Shown: piece by piece, positions 8,224-16,637 of the stretch
Layout: every line of letters begins with the position of its first letter
Numbering within the stretch: position 1 is the stretch's first letter
NCBI GenBank assembly: GCA_014872785.1
Contig: WKFJ01000037.1
Location: 1-64,000, forward strand
Length of the DNA stretch: 64,000 nucleotides
Source: Alteromonadaceae bacterium
GTDB taxonomy: Bacteria > Pseudomonadota > Gammaproteobacteria > Enterobacterales > Alteromonadaceae
Reading direction: 5' to 3'
Notes under the pieces: generated by a model
Databases searched by the model: none
What the model saw: the letters and a program-made list of their open reading frames with translations, nothing else
Told to the model about the DNA's origin: nothing
Position numbers and translations under genes: made by a program

Positions 8224-10725
8224 TTACTCGTGCCTTAACGCGCCAATCGGATTAGCCTTGGCGACTCTTGCGGCATTGCCTCCCACGGTAATCCAAGCAA
8301 TCAGCAGTGAAATACTTCCCGCGCCGATGAGAATGGGCACTAGCGTTAATGTGTCGATGCGGTATGGGAATTGTTGTAGCCAGTCTAGCATCAGGTATAT
8401 GGCTACTGGCCAGGCTATAAGGTTAGCCAACATCACTGGGCGAGAGAACTACCAAATGAGTAGCAGAACAATATCTCTAACACTTGCTCCCATTACCTTG
8501 CGCACGCCGATTTCTTTGGTACGACGCTCAGCACTGAACGCGGCCAAACCGTATAGCCCCAAACAAGAGACCAAAATGGCAAGCACAGCAAACGCAGTGA
8601 ATAGTCGCATTTGAGCGATTTCTTGTTGATATTGGCTGGCAACCATTTCGTTCAAATCAGTTAGGTGAATAGGTTCCATTGGCACCACTTCCTTCCACAC
8701 ACCTTCAATGGCTTCTCTTGCTGTTGCCGGATTACCTGAATAGCTGATGGTGGCAACGCGGTTGCGTCCTGGGACATTAGTATAAATAGATGGGCGTACA
8801 TCAAACTTGATTGAACGAAAGTAAATGTCGTTAATTACACCCACCACGGTGAAGTTAGTCATACCGCCACTGAAGTCGGCGCGCAATGTGCTGCCCACGG
8901 CTTGTTCGGCAGATTCATAGCCCAGCTTTTTAACTGCTGAAATATTTAATATCACCGCACCTTGACCTTCGGTCTCCTCTGTCGCGGGCTGTAATAAATC
9001 ACTGCCAAATGCTTCATCAAACAGACGACCAGCGACAGGCTTGACTTCATAAGCTTCGAAAAACCCGAAATGCATGTTGTGATAGTTAAGCAGTTCGGTC
9101 ACAGGCTCTGCATCACCTACACCAGGGCGAGTGAACATAGTATTGTTTTCGTTATCTTGTGACGGCACTTCAGAGGACAAGACGACCGAGCTTACCTGCG
9201 GCAAGTTTTCCAATTGACGCTGTAAACTTTCAACGTTATCTCCGGCAACGCGCACGCCCAATACCAGTTTTTGATCCTTTTTATAGCCCAAGTCCATGTT
9301 ATTGGCGTTCTGTGTTTGTAAATACACCACCGCGGTACTGATCAACAAACCAATTGACACCGCAAATTGGAAGACGACCAATGCGCTGCGCAACTTTGTA
9401 GAACCGGCGGTATCATTGCTTTTACTGGCTTTTAAGGTGTGCCCCGGCATGTATTGGCTTAGTACAAATGCCGGATAGCTTCCCGCGCCAATACCAACTA
9501 CAAGTACCACGGCAATTAGCGAAACTAATAAAGCTGGGTCATTCAGAAGGTTAAACGCTATGTTCTGATTCAATATCTGGTTGTAGTAAGGCAAGACAAG
9601 CTCCACGGCGACTAGTGCCAGACTCATAGATAAAAACACCAGTCCAATCGCTTCAATTAAGAACTGAATGGCTACCTGCATACGACTGGCACCCAATACT
9701 TTACGCATAGCAACCTCGCGAGCACGTTGCCCAGCGCGCGCGGTGGACAGGTTCATAAAGTTGATACAGGCAATGACAAGGATAAGCACGGCAACCATCG
9801 CGAAGGTAGTGACCATATCTTCATCACCTAAGGTGGTAAAATCACCCATAGTTCCCGCATCAGCATGCGCTTTTAAGTGAATGTCGTGCAGCGCCATAAA
9901 CTTGTGCTTAACTATATCCGTGACTTGGGTTATGGAGTCGTCACCAGAAAAATCTCGGGCGTTTTCAACGTAAGGGCTTTCGTTGTTTAACCAGTAGTTC
10001 CAACGTTCTTGTAACTCAGACAAAACAACGCCCGGCTTTAATTTGAAATAGGTGTAAACATTTAAGCTATTCCAGGTGTCTAACACGCCTGGAAAGGAAC
10101 TAAACAGTGCCACATCCATATACACCAGCATACTGATATTTAGGTGAGTATTGTCTGGTAAATCCTTTAATACACCTGTGATCCTCAGTTCGATAGGTTG
10201 GCCTTGAAAGCAGCAGATAGTAAGCGTTTCGCCTACCACATCGGTGCGGCCAAAGTAGCGTAATGCGTTTTCTTCGGTTACGATCAAATCATTGGGCTTG
10301 CTAAAGCTAGACTGAGCATCACCCACTGCAAAGGGGAGGTCGAGCACTTTGAAAAAGTCTTCTTCACCAAACAGGACATGGTCGTCAAAGCCTTCACCAT
10401 TGCGGCGCACCGTGGTACCCCAAGACACCATACGCACACCCGCCTCAATATCGTTGCGCAAGTAGTCACGTGCGGCGGGCATGACCTTGCCAGCGCTGCG
10501 TACGGTGCGAAGGTCGGCGCGGCCAGGTACGGTATAGGCCGTGTGCATTCTGACAACGCGCTCTGAATCGGGTATCCACTGGTCATAACCCACTTCTGAG
10601 CGCACAAATAACATAATTAAAATGCAGCTCATTAAACCGATTGCCAGACCTACAATATTAATGCTGGAGAAAAGCGGCTTTTTCAGCAAGTTTCGCCAGG
10701 CGATAAGTAAATAATTGCTATACAT
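8224..10725 (-). pseudogene. FtsX/MacB-type ABC permease, interrupted by in-frame TAG
   Basis: The membrane subunit of a MacB-like ABC exporter, encoded after the adaptor and ATPase genes. It has an N-terminal membrane helix (LFSSINIVGLAIGLMSCILIMLF), a MacB_PCD periplasmic domain, two FtsX core regions and a C-terminal end typical of the family (ANPIGALRHE). An amber TAG at 8449-8451 splits the frame after LLLIW, about 74 codons before the natural end; the remaining codons stay in the same frame and resume as FSRPVMLANLIAW. Restoring the expected Gln (CAG, one C-to-T change) gives a full-length protein. As read, the product lacks its last two transmembrane helices and is probably inactive unless the stop is suppressed or is a sequencing error. 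Confidence 0.88.
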
Positions 10726-10735
10726 GGTCGGCTCC

Positions 10736-11416
10736 TTAAGCGGCTTTTACGTTTTCAGTCACAACCTGTCCGTCAAACAAGTTAATGGTTCTTCTGGCGT
10801 AGTCAGCATGTGCAGGGCTGTGGGTTACCATAACGATGGTCGTGCCTTCTTGATTCAATTTCTGCAACATTTGCATCACTTCTTGACCATGGGCACTGTC
10901 TAAGTTACCAGTTGGTTCGTCTGCTAATATCATTGATTGATTGCCAACAACGGCTCTGGCGACTGCGACGCGTTGTTGTTGCCCACCTGAGAGTTGGCTA
11001 GGCATGTGTTTAGCGCGATGGGCAATGCCGACTTTGTCCATTACCTCTGCCACACGTTGTTTGCGCTCTGAGGCAGATACATCGTGATACAGTAGCGCCA
11101 GTTCAATGTTCTCTTGTACAGTGAGTTCGTCGATTAGATTGAAGTTCTGAAAGATGAAGCCAATATTTTTCTTGCGAATATCCGACAACTTAGCTTCATT
11201 GTAGCCGGCTATATTTTCGTTGTTAAACCAATATTCGCCAGAGCTTGGGTTGTCTAGCATGCCAACGATGTTTAACAAGGTAGACTTACCGCAACCGGAT
11301 GGCCCCATAATCGCGTCAAATTCACCCTTATCGATTTCAATATTCACCTCGTTAAGCGCGAGAGTTTCTACTTCATCAGTTTGATAGATACGGCTAAGGT
11401 TATTTAGTTTTAACAT
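10736..11416 (-). CDS. ABC exporter ATPase, MacB/LolD type
   Basis: The nucleotide-binding subunit that powers the FtsX-type exporter next to it. It shows Walker A GPSGCGKST, Q-loop region FQNFNLI, signature LSGGQQQR, Walker B ILADEPTG and H-loop VTHSP. From ATG 11416 it is 226 residues, normal for the LolD/MacB family; upstream ATG 11431 and TTG 11467 are less likely starts. Odd: just before Walker A it reads GEFDAIMGPSG, where relatives nearly always have a hydrophobic residue, usually Val; GTC to GAC would explain it. The permease follows within 10 bp and the adaptor ends 55 bp upstream, so the three form one operon. Confidence 0.93.
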   Translation of the reverse strand: MLKLNNLSRIYQTDEVETLALNEVNIEIDKGEFDAIMGPSGCGKSTLLNIVGMLDNPSSGEYWFNNENIAGYNEAKLSDIRKKNIGFIFQNFNLIDELTVQENIELALLYHDVSASERKQRVAEVMDKVGIAHRAKHMPSQLSGGQQQRVAVARAVVGNQSMILADEPTGNLDSAHGQEVMQMLQKLNQEGTTIVMVTHSPAHADYARRTINLFDGQVVTENVKAA

Positions 11417-11471
11417 CTTTTCTAATCCCATGTTGCTATTCGGTAATGTGGTTGAGCCTGGGTTCAACCTG

Positions 11472-12776
11472 TTAATTTGTAATGTCTAAAATTTGCATGT
11501 CGGTGTAATTGCCATAGGCACTGGTCACCACGCGATCACCAGGACTGAGTCCATCAACTACTTCAATAACGGTGCTATTGCGTCTGCCTAGGCGAATGGG
11601 TCTTCTGGTAGCTTGGCTACCATCGGCATTAACTACGAAAATCCAGTTGCCGCCCGTGTCTTGATAAAAGGCACCGTTGTTGAGCAACACGGCCGGAGTC
11701 GCATCACCTAGCGTCAATTTCATTTGTAACGTCTGGCCGCGACGGATGTCATTAGGCTGTTGTCCGATAAAAGTCAGGTCGACTTCAAACTGTCCGTTTT
11801 GCACTTGCGGATAAATTTTGCTGATACGCAATTGGTAATCACCGAATTGTGCGGTTTGCCCAAGATCAATTCTGGCGAGGTAAAATTCGTCGATGAGTAC
11901 GCTGACTTTGTAATCATCAGGCGTATCAATTTGGCCTAAACGCTCACCTCTACCAATGCTTTGTCCTACTTCTACATCAAAGCCCGATAACTTACCTGCA
12001 ACGGGTGCGCGCACATTCATGTTGTCCAAGTTTTGGCGAGACAATTCCAAGTTTGCTTCTAGGCGCTCACCGGTCTCTTGTAAGAAAGCCAATTGCGATT
12101 CTTGCATTTTGGCATCAGAAGCTTGGCTTTCTAACGTCAGTTGCAATCGTTGTTGGTACCAAGCCAAGGTATCCGCGGTATCGTCGTATTGCGATTGGCT
12201 AACGGTATTGTTATCTAATAGCGACTTTTCCTGAGCTAGCTTGCGCGTTAGCACCTTTATTTGATATTCGATGTCCACTAAGTTGCGCTTGTGCTGCAAA
12301 CGGTTTTGTTCAAGGCTCAATTCGATACTGCGAATGTTATTAAGCTGCTCAGCGACGCGGGCTTCGTTGCCCAATACATTGAGTTGCAGGCTGGCGTTTG
12401 AAAGTTCTACGATAAGGTCTCCAGCCTCTATTTCAGCGCCGTCTTCCACTAAGATGCGTTCTACTCTACCGCCCTCGATTGCGTCCAAATAAAGGGTTTT
12501 GGAAGGAACTACTCGACCGCGCACCGGGATAAAATCCTCAAAGGTGCCTTGGTAAACTTCGGAAATAGTAATGAATTGATTTTCTACCGCCAAGGTACGT
12601 CCTGAAGGCTGTTGCATCACATAAAACACTGCAATGGCTGCGACGGCCAACCCAACAAACACACCTGGTTTTTTCCATTTCTGTTTGGGTTTAGCAATTT
12701 TTCGATCCATTTGGTCACCAGCACGTGCCTTGCTGCTGGATTGAAAATCTGAATTAACAGAACTTAAATTTGGCAT
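11472..12776 (-). CDS. Periplasmic adaptor (HlyD/MacA family) of the ABC exporter
   Basis: A membrane-fusion protein that would link the FtsX-type inner-membrane transporter to an outer-membrane channel. A cytosolic N-terminus is followed by one transmembrane anchor (VFVGLAVAAIAVFYVM), a lipoyl/barrel-sandwich half (VERILVEDGAEIEAGDLIVEL), a long coiled-coil hairpin, the second lipoyl half (VRAPVAGKLSGFDVEVGQSI) and a beta-barrel. The frame is open from 12809, but ATG 12776 has a good AGAAGGAAG upstream and is the likely start (434 aa). A sigma-54-like promoter lies about 60 bp upstream at 12836-12851. No outer-membrane factor is encoded nearby. Confidence 0.9.
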   Translation of the reverse strand: MPNLSSVNSDFQSSSKARAGDQMDRKIAKPKQKWKKPGVFVGLAVAAIAVFYVMQQPSGRTLAVENQFITISEVYQGTFEDFIPVRGRVVPSKTLYLDAIEGGRVERILVEDGAEIEAGDLIVELSNASLQLNVLGNEARVAEQLNNIRSIELSLEQNRLQHKRNLVDIEYQIKVLTRKLAQEKSLLDNNTVSQSQYDDTADTLAWYQQRLQLTLESQASDAKMQESQLAFLQETGERLEANLELSRQNLDNMNVRAPVAGKLSGFDVEVGQSIGRGERLGQIDTPDDYKVSVLIDEFYLARIDLGQTAQFGDYQLRISKIYPQVQNGQFEVDLTFIGQQPNDIRRGQTLQMKLTLGDATPAVLLNNGAFYQDTGGNWIFVVNADGSQATRRPIRLGRRNSTVIEVVDGLSPGDRVVTSAYGNYTDMQILDITN

Positions 12777-12835
12777 TGACGAAAACTTCCTTCTGAAAAC
12801 ACAAATCACGATAACGTTCGTAGATGACTTACAAT

Positions 12836-12851
12836 TACAAGAAACGTTCCA
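12836..12851 (-). promoter_or_regulatory. Sigma-54-like promoter of the ABC exporter operon
   Basis: Minus strand reads TGGAACGTTTCTTGTA. Against the sigma-54 consensus TGGCACG-N4-TTGCA it matches the GG at -24 and the TTG at -12 with exact spacing, with mismatches at C4 (A) and at the C of the -12 GC (T). Predicted transcription start about 12826, giving a leader of about 50 nt to ATG 12776. The gene for a sigma-54 activator is divergent and adjacent. Confidence 0.6.
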
Positions 12852-12891
12852 GTTTTTAAGTAATTGAAATTATTAGGTTTATATATTTGCG

Positions 12892-12951
12892 TGTTCAAAA
12901 TTGAACAATGAAACTGTACGAATATGAACACATGGTGTACGTTAATGAACA
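12892..12951. promoter_or_regulatory. Three phased 16-bp palindromic activator sites
   Basis: Three related dyads share the consensus TGTWCRWWWWTGAACA: 12892-12907 (TGTTCAAAATTGAACA, 7-bp perfect arms), 12915-12930 (TGTACGAATATGAACA) and 12936-12951 (TGTACGTTAATGAACA). Start-to-start spacings of 23 and 21 bp put them on one helical face. They lie 66-125 bp upstream of the predicted exporter start, the usual place for enhancer-binding-protein sites, and directly before the regulator gene. Inferred binding sites of that regulator. Confidence 0.7.
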
Positions 12952-12972
12952 CTATGGTTAGTGGGCAATTTT

Positions 12973-14373
12973 ATGAAGCAAGATGGCACTATTTTGCTGG
13001 TGGATGACGATGAAGACATTTTAGTGGCGGGAAAGCTGCTGCTTAAACGTCACTTTTCTGATGTCACCATATGCAATGTTCCAGACAATATTCCAAAGCT
13101 GCTATCAGATAATAACTTTGATGCCATTTTATTGGATATGAACTTTGGCCCTGGAGAGAGTAGTGGTCAGCAAGGGTACTTGTGGCTCGAGAAAATACTG
13201 TCTATTCAGCCCGATGCGGTTGTCATTATGATTACGGCGCATGGTGGAGTCGATGTAGCCGTTGAAGCGATGAAATCTGGTGCGACCGATTTTATCGCCA
13301 AACCTTGGCAGAATGATAAAGTGATCACCACCGTATCTACGGCTGTTAAGCTCGGGCGTACTCGTAAGGAAGCTGAGCAACTGCGCGATACCAATTCGCG
13401 ACTGGCACAAATTACTAATCAGGACGGGCATTCAATAATTGCGCAGTCGACGCAGATGCAACAGGTGTTGAGTCTGGTTGAACGCAGCGCGCCGACTGAT
13501 GCAAATGTACTTATACTGGGCGAAAACGGTACCGGCAAAGAAGTGATCGCTAGAGCTATTCACAACCAAAGCAACCGCAGTAATGAGGTATTTATTACCG
13601 TTGATTTGGGCGCCGTTGCAGAATCCTTGTTCGAAAGTGAATTGTTTGGTCATAAAAAAGGTGCCTTTACTGGAGCGACTCAGGACAGAGTAGGGCGCAT
13701 CTTGGCGGCAGATGGCGGCACCCTGTTCTTAGATGAGATTGGCAATTTACCCCTGCACTTGCAGGCAAAGCTTTTGGCTGTATTGGCACAAAGAGAAGTG
13801 ACACCCTTGGGTGCAAATCAAGGTATTGCTTTTAATGTTCGCGTGGTCGCCGCGACCAATATGCCGTTGTCACAGCTACGTGATCCGCAACATTTCAGGC
13901 AGGATTTATTGTTTAGACTCAACACGGTAGAACTGCAACTGCCCGCATTAAAAGAACGTCCAGACGATATATTGCCGATTGCCAGGTTCTATCTAGAACA
14001 CTACGCGCGTAAATATCAAAAAGCCGATCTTGCATTGTCCAATGATGCTGAATTGGCGATGCAAAATTACGCGTGGCCCGGCAATATCAGGGAGCTTCGA
14101 CACGCACTTGAAAGAGCCGTGATTTTGTCACAAACCTCACAGTTAAATCCGCACGATCTCCAACTAGTAGCAGGCGTACCGGTAGCCAACCCGTCTGAGA
14201 GAATGACGACGACACAAGCGGAACCAGGACAAGAGTTCAATTTAGAAGTAATTGAAAAGCAGACCATCGAGCAGGCGCTAACCACCTATGGATTTAACAT
14301 TAGTCACGCTGCCAAAGCACTGGGGCTAACGCGCGCTGCCTTGTACAGAAGGATGGAAAAACATGGGCTTTAA
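12973..14373 (+). CDS. NtrC-family sigma-54-dependent response regulator
   Basis: A bacterial enhancer-binding protein that, when phosphorylated, activates sigma-54 RNA polymerase. The receiver domain has acidic residues VDDDED and an acceptor Asp in AILLDMNF, with Lys in FIAKPW. The AAA+ core shows Walker A GENGTGKE, the sigma-54 contact loop GAFTGA and Walker B FLDEIG. The C-terminal Fis-type helix-turn-helix ends [17 protein letters not shown]. The frame also opens at GTG 12961; ATG 12973 gives 466 residues. The kinase gene overlaps its last 11 bp. Together with the divergent sigma-54-like promoter this suggests direct control of the ABC exporter. Confidence 0.95.
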   Translation: MKQDGTILLVDDDEDILVAGKLLLKRHFSDVTICNVPDNIPKLLSDNNFDAILLDMNFGPGESSGQQGYLWLEKILSIQPDAVVIMITAHGGVDVAVEAMKSGATDFIAKPWQNDKVITTVSTAVKLGRTRKEAEQLRDTNSRLAQITNQDGHSIIAQSTQMQQVLSLVERSAPTDANVLILGENGTGKEVIARAIHNQSNRSNEVFITVDLGAVAESLFESELFGHKKGAFTGATQDRVGRILAADGGTLFLDEIGNLPLHLQAKLLAVLAQREVTPLGANQGIAFNVRVVAATNMPLSQLRDPQHFRQDLLFRLNTVELQLPALKERPDDILPIARFYLEHYARKYQKADLALSNDAELAMQNYAWPGNIRELRHALERAVILSQTSQLNPHDLQLVAGVPVANPSERMTTTQAEPGQEFNLEVIEKQTIEQALTTYGFNISHAAKALGLTRAALYRRMEKHGL

Positions 14374-15715
14374 ACGATTTTCACTTTTGCTCAGTGTTCG
14401 CATTGTCTTCATTATGTTGTGTTTGGCAGGCACCACTTCACTGTGGCTGTTGTCTGGTTATCTGGTCACATCGGTCGTGGCGGTAGTCCTATTAGCGGCG
14501 CTAGTGTGGGAAACCCTGAGCTTTATTGGCAATACCAATGCTGAGCTAACTCGTTTTTTGGAGGCTTTGCGCTACGGTGAGTTCAATCAGCGATTTGACT
14601 ATAAAAATCAAGGCACTGGTTTTGAACAATTAGGACAAATATTTACTGAAATTTTAGCCCGGTTTAATGAGAGTCGAGAAGAACAAGAGCAAACCCTCCG
14701 CTATTTGAATGCGTTGGTAGAGCAAGTTCCGGTGCCCTTAATAAGCCTGCAATCTGATGGCCAAGTACATTTATGGAACCACAGCGCCAGAAAATTATTT
14801 GGTAGTAATCACATTGTTCGACTTGAGGATATTCCAGGTGATGGCTGTTTTTTCTCTCAACAGTTAGAGGCATTACAGCCAGGTCAACGTCAATTAGCTG
14901 AATTTGAAGTCGACGGAATGAGTCATCAGTTATCTTTGTCAGCAACTCAGATTTCGATCGCTGGGCGGCAAGAAAAATTAATTAGTTTGCTCGATATTCG
15001 CAGTGAGCTAGATGATGCTCAATTACAGGCATGGCAAGAACTGGTGCGAGTGCTCACTCATGAAATCATGAATAGTATTACGCCAGTGGCCTCATTAGCA
15101 GACACCACAGCTGACTTAGTGGGAGATATTCAATCGAAACCAGGCTTAACTGATGATATTCGCGAAGACTTAAATGATGTGTCTGATGCAGCGCAAACAC
15201 TGTCTCGTCGAAGTAATAGTTTGATGCACTTTGTTAGTAGCTACCGACGTTTGACTCGTCTGCCGCCGCCTCAAATCAAGCGCGTGCAACTAAAATCACT
15301 TTTACAAGAGGTACTGCCTATTGCTAGTCAAGGATGGCAAGAAAATGGCATCCAGTTAGCATCCCACATTGAACCCCATAATCTGCAGCTAATGGTAGAC
15401 CCGAGTATGTTAGAACAGGTGCTTATCAACCTGCTGCAAAATGCCGCGCAAGCGTTAGAGAAGGTAGACGAGCCCAAAGTCACTATCAAGGCTTTTTTAA
15501 ATAAACGCAGTCACGCGGTGATACAGGTATTTGATAATGGCAGTGGCATTGATGCTGAGATATTGGATAAAGTATTTGTGCCCTTCTTTACTACCAAGCG
15601 AGAAGGCTCAGGTGTGGGGCTAGCACTGACCCGTCAAGTGATGATAGCCCACGGTGGCAGCGCGAGTGCACACAACCTCGAAAGTGGCGGTGCTTGTTTT
15701 ACTTTGACTTTCTAA
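14363..15715 (+). CDS. PAS-domain sensor histidine kinase (NtrB-like)
   Basis: A membrane sensor kinase of 450 residues that overlaps the end of the NtrC-type regulator by 11 bp and is almost certainly its partner. Two transmembrane helices near the N-terminus (about 10-50) enclose almost no periplasmic loop, so it probably senses within the membrane or cytosol. Then come a HAMP-like linker, a PAS domain (VPVPLISLQSDGQVHLWNHS), a HisKA region with HEIMNSITPVASL, and a HATPase with N-box NLLQNAAQAL and G-boxes DNGSGI and GSGVGLAL. Envelope stress or a transported compound is a plausible signal, given the linked exporter. Confidence 0.92.
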   Translation: MGFKRFSLLLSVRIVFIMLCLAGTTSLWLLSGYLVTSVVAVVLLAALVWETLSFIGNTNAELTRFLEALRYGEFNQRFDYKNQGTGFEQLGQIFTEILARFNESREEQEQTLRYLNALVEQVPVPLISLQSDGQVHLWNHSARKLFGSNHIVRLEDIPGDGCFFSQQLEALQPGQRQLAEFEVDGMSHQLSLSATQISIAGRQEKLISLLDIRSELDDAQLQAWQELVRVLTHEIMNSITPVASLADTTADLVGDIQSKPGLTDDIREDLNDVSDAAQTLSRRSNSLMHFVSSYRRLTRLPPPQIKRVQLKSLLQEVLPIASQGWQENGIQLASHIEPHNLQLMVDPSMLEQVLINLLQNAAQALEKVDEPKVTIKAFLNKRSHAVIQVFDNGSGIDAEILDKVFVPFFTTKREGSGVGLALTRQVMIAHGGSASAHNLESGGACFTLTF

Positions 15716-15728
15716 ACCAGGTTTAGAC

Positions 15729-15941
15729 TTAGTCTGCGTTGGGTTGATACTCTAAAATATCGCCGGGTTGGCAATCTAATATGGCGCAAATATTGGCTAA
15801 GGTTTCAAAGCGCACGCCTTTTACTTTTCCTGTTTTTAGCAGAGACAGGTTAGCTGGGGTAATGCCTAGTTCAGCGGCTAGCACTTTGGAGCTCACTTTG
15901 CGCTTTGCCATCATAACGTCGAGGTTCACTATGATGGTCAT
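15729..15941 (-). CDS. Cro/CI-type HTH regulator (YozG-like)
   Basis: A 70-residue DNA-binding protein consisting of little more than one helix-turn-helix (AAELGITPANLSLLKTGKVK) and the CQPGDILEY tail common to this family. The ATG overlaps the stop of the upstream DUF2975 gene (ATGA, 15938-15941), so translation is coupled; the longer open frame upstream is the shadow of that gene. Pairing of DUF2975 membrane proteins with such small regulators is widespread in bacteria, but their joint function is not established. Confidence 0.88.
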   Translation of the reverse strand: MTIIVNLDVMMAKRKVSSKVLAAELGITPANLSLLKTGKVKGVRFETLANICAILDCQPGDILEYQPNAD

Positions 15942-16453
15942 ACAAACTCCTTGTTCTCTTGATCTATTTTCTGTGCGCCTTGTAGTAGATAAAACACGGT
16001 AAATAGCACAATCAGAGTGAACACTTCCCATAAATCGATGCGTAAAGAAAGTTCTGCTATGCCCGTGTGTTTTTTGACTAGATAGCCAAATGTGGTGCTT
16101 TGCAACCAAACTGTCAGCAAGCCGAACGCTTTTGTCCACAGCATGATTTTGAATTTCGTAACCACGTCAGCTGAAAAAAATTCTCCATGTGAAAACAGCT
16201 TTAATAGACGTTGAAAATACCAACTGAACAGCAAGAACAACGCAAAGTTTGGTAAGCAAAGAGTGAGTAGCCAAGCCTTGCTTTCAAGCGCTTCTGTCCA
16301 GAGCATATGCAAATTCGAATCGTAAGCCTCTCTGTATGCGTCAGAATAAACGAGACCTATTAGTGTCCACGCCACCCCTATCAATACCATCAGAAAAACG
16401 CCGTATCGCATGAAGGCACTGATTTTCTTCAATTTCTCTAAGTCGACTTGCAT
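15938..16453 (-). CDS. DUF2975-type integral membrane protein
   Basis: About 171 residues with four predicted transmembrane helices (YGVFLMVLIGVAWTLIGLVY; WLLTLCLPNFALFLLFSWYF; a third near KIMLWTKAFGLLTVWL; VFTLIVLFTVFYLL). The GEFFSADVVTKFK segment between helices 2 and 3 is typical of the DUF2975 family. ATG 16453 is preferred over GTG 16471. It is translationally coupled to the small HTH regulator that follows; the pair may act as a membrane-linked switch. Function unknown. Confidence 0.8.
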   Translation of the reverse strand: MQVDLEKLKKISAFMRYGVFLMVLIGVAWTLIGLVYSDAYREAYDSNLHMLWTEALESKAWLLTLCLPNFALFLLFSWYFQRLLKLFSHGEFFSADVVTKFKIMLWTKAFGLLTVWLQSTTFGYLVKKHTGIAELSLRIDLWEVFTLIVLFTVFYLLQGAQKIDQENKEFV

Positions 16454-16546
16454 ATCTTCTTCAATTTTCACACCGAACAGATTTGCATACTACCCTTTTT
16501 TCTCAGTCACTGAAATATCGAAATGAAATATTTTGTTATTGTTTTG

Positions 16547-16562
16547 CAATAATTAATTATTG
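16547..16562. promoter_or_regulatory. Perfect 16-bp palindrome in divergent promoter region
   Basis: CAATAATTAATTATTG is fully self-complementary. It lies between the DUF2975/HTH operon (minus strand) and the S8 protease gene (plus strand). A binding site for the small HTH protein is possible; AT-rich palindromes also occur by chance. Confidence 0.35.
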
Positions 16563-16637
16563 ATTGGTTTGTTATTTTGGATCTAGGATAAAAAGTGTCC
16601 AACGACTCGACTGAAGAAAACTTATTGGAGATTGATA

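Noticed and set aside
8224..8436. A separate 70-residue membrane protein gene
   Set aside because: It is in the same frame as the permease and continues its C-terminus after the TAG, so it is not an independent gene.
15943..16139. Extended N-terminus of the small HTH regulator
   Set aside because: This part overlaps the DUF2975 gene in another frame; the ATGA overlap gives the natural 70-residue start.
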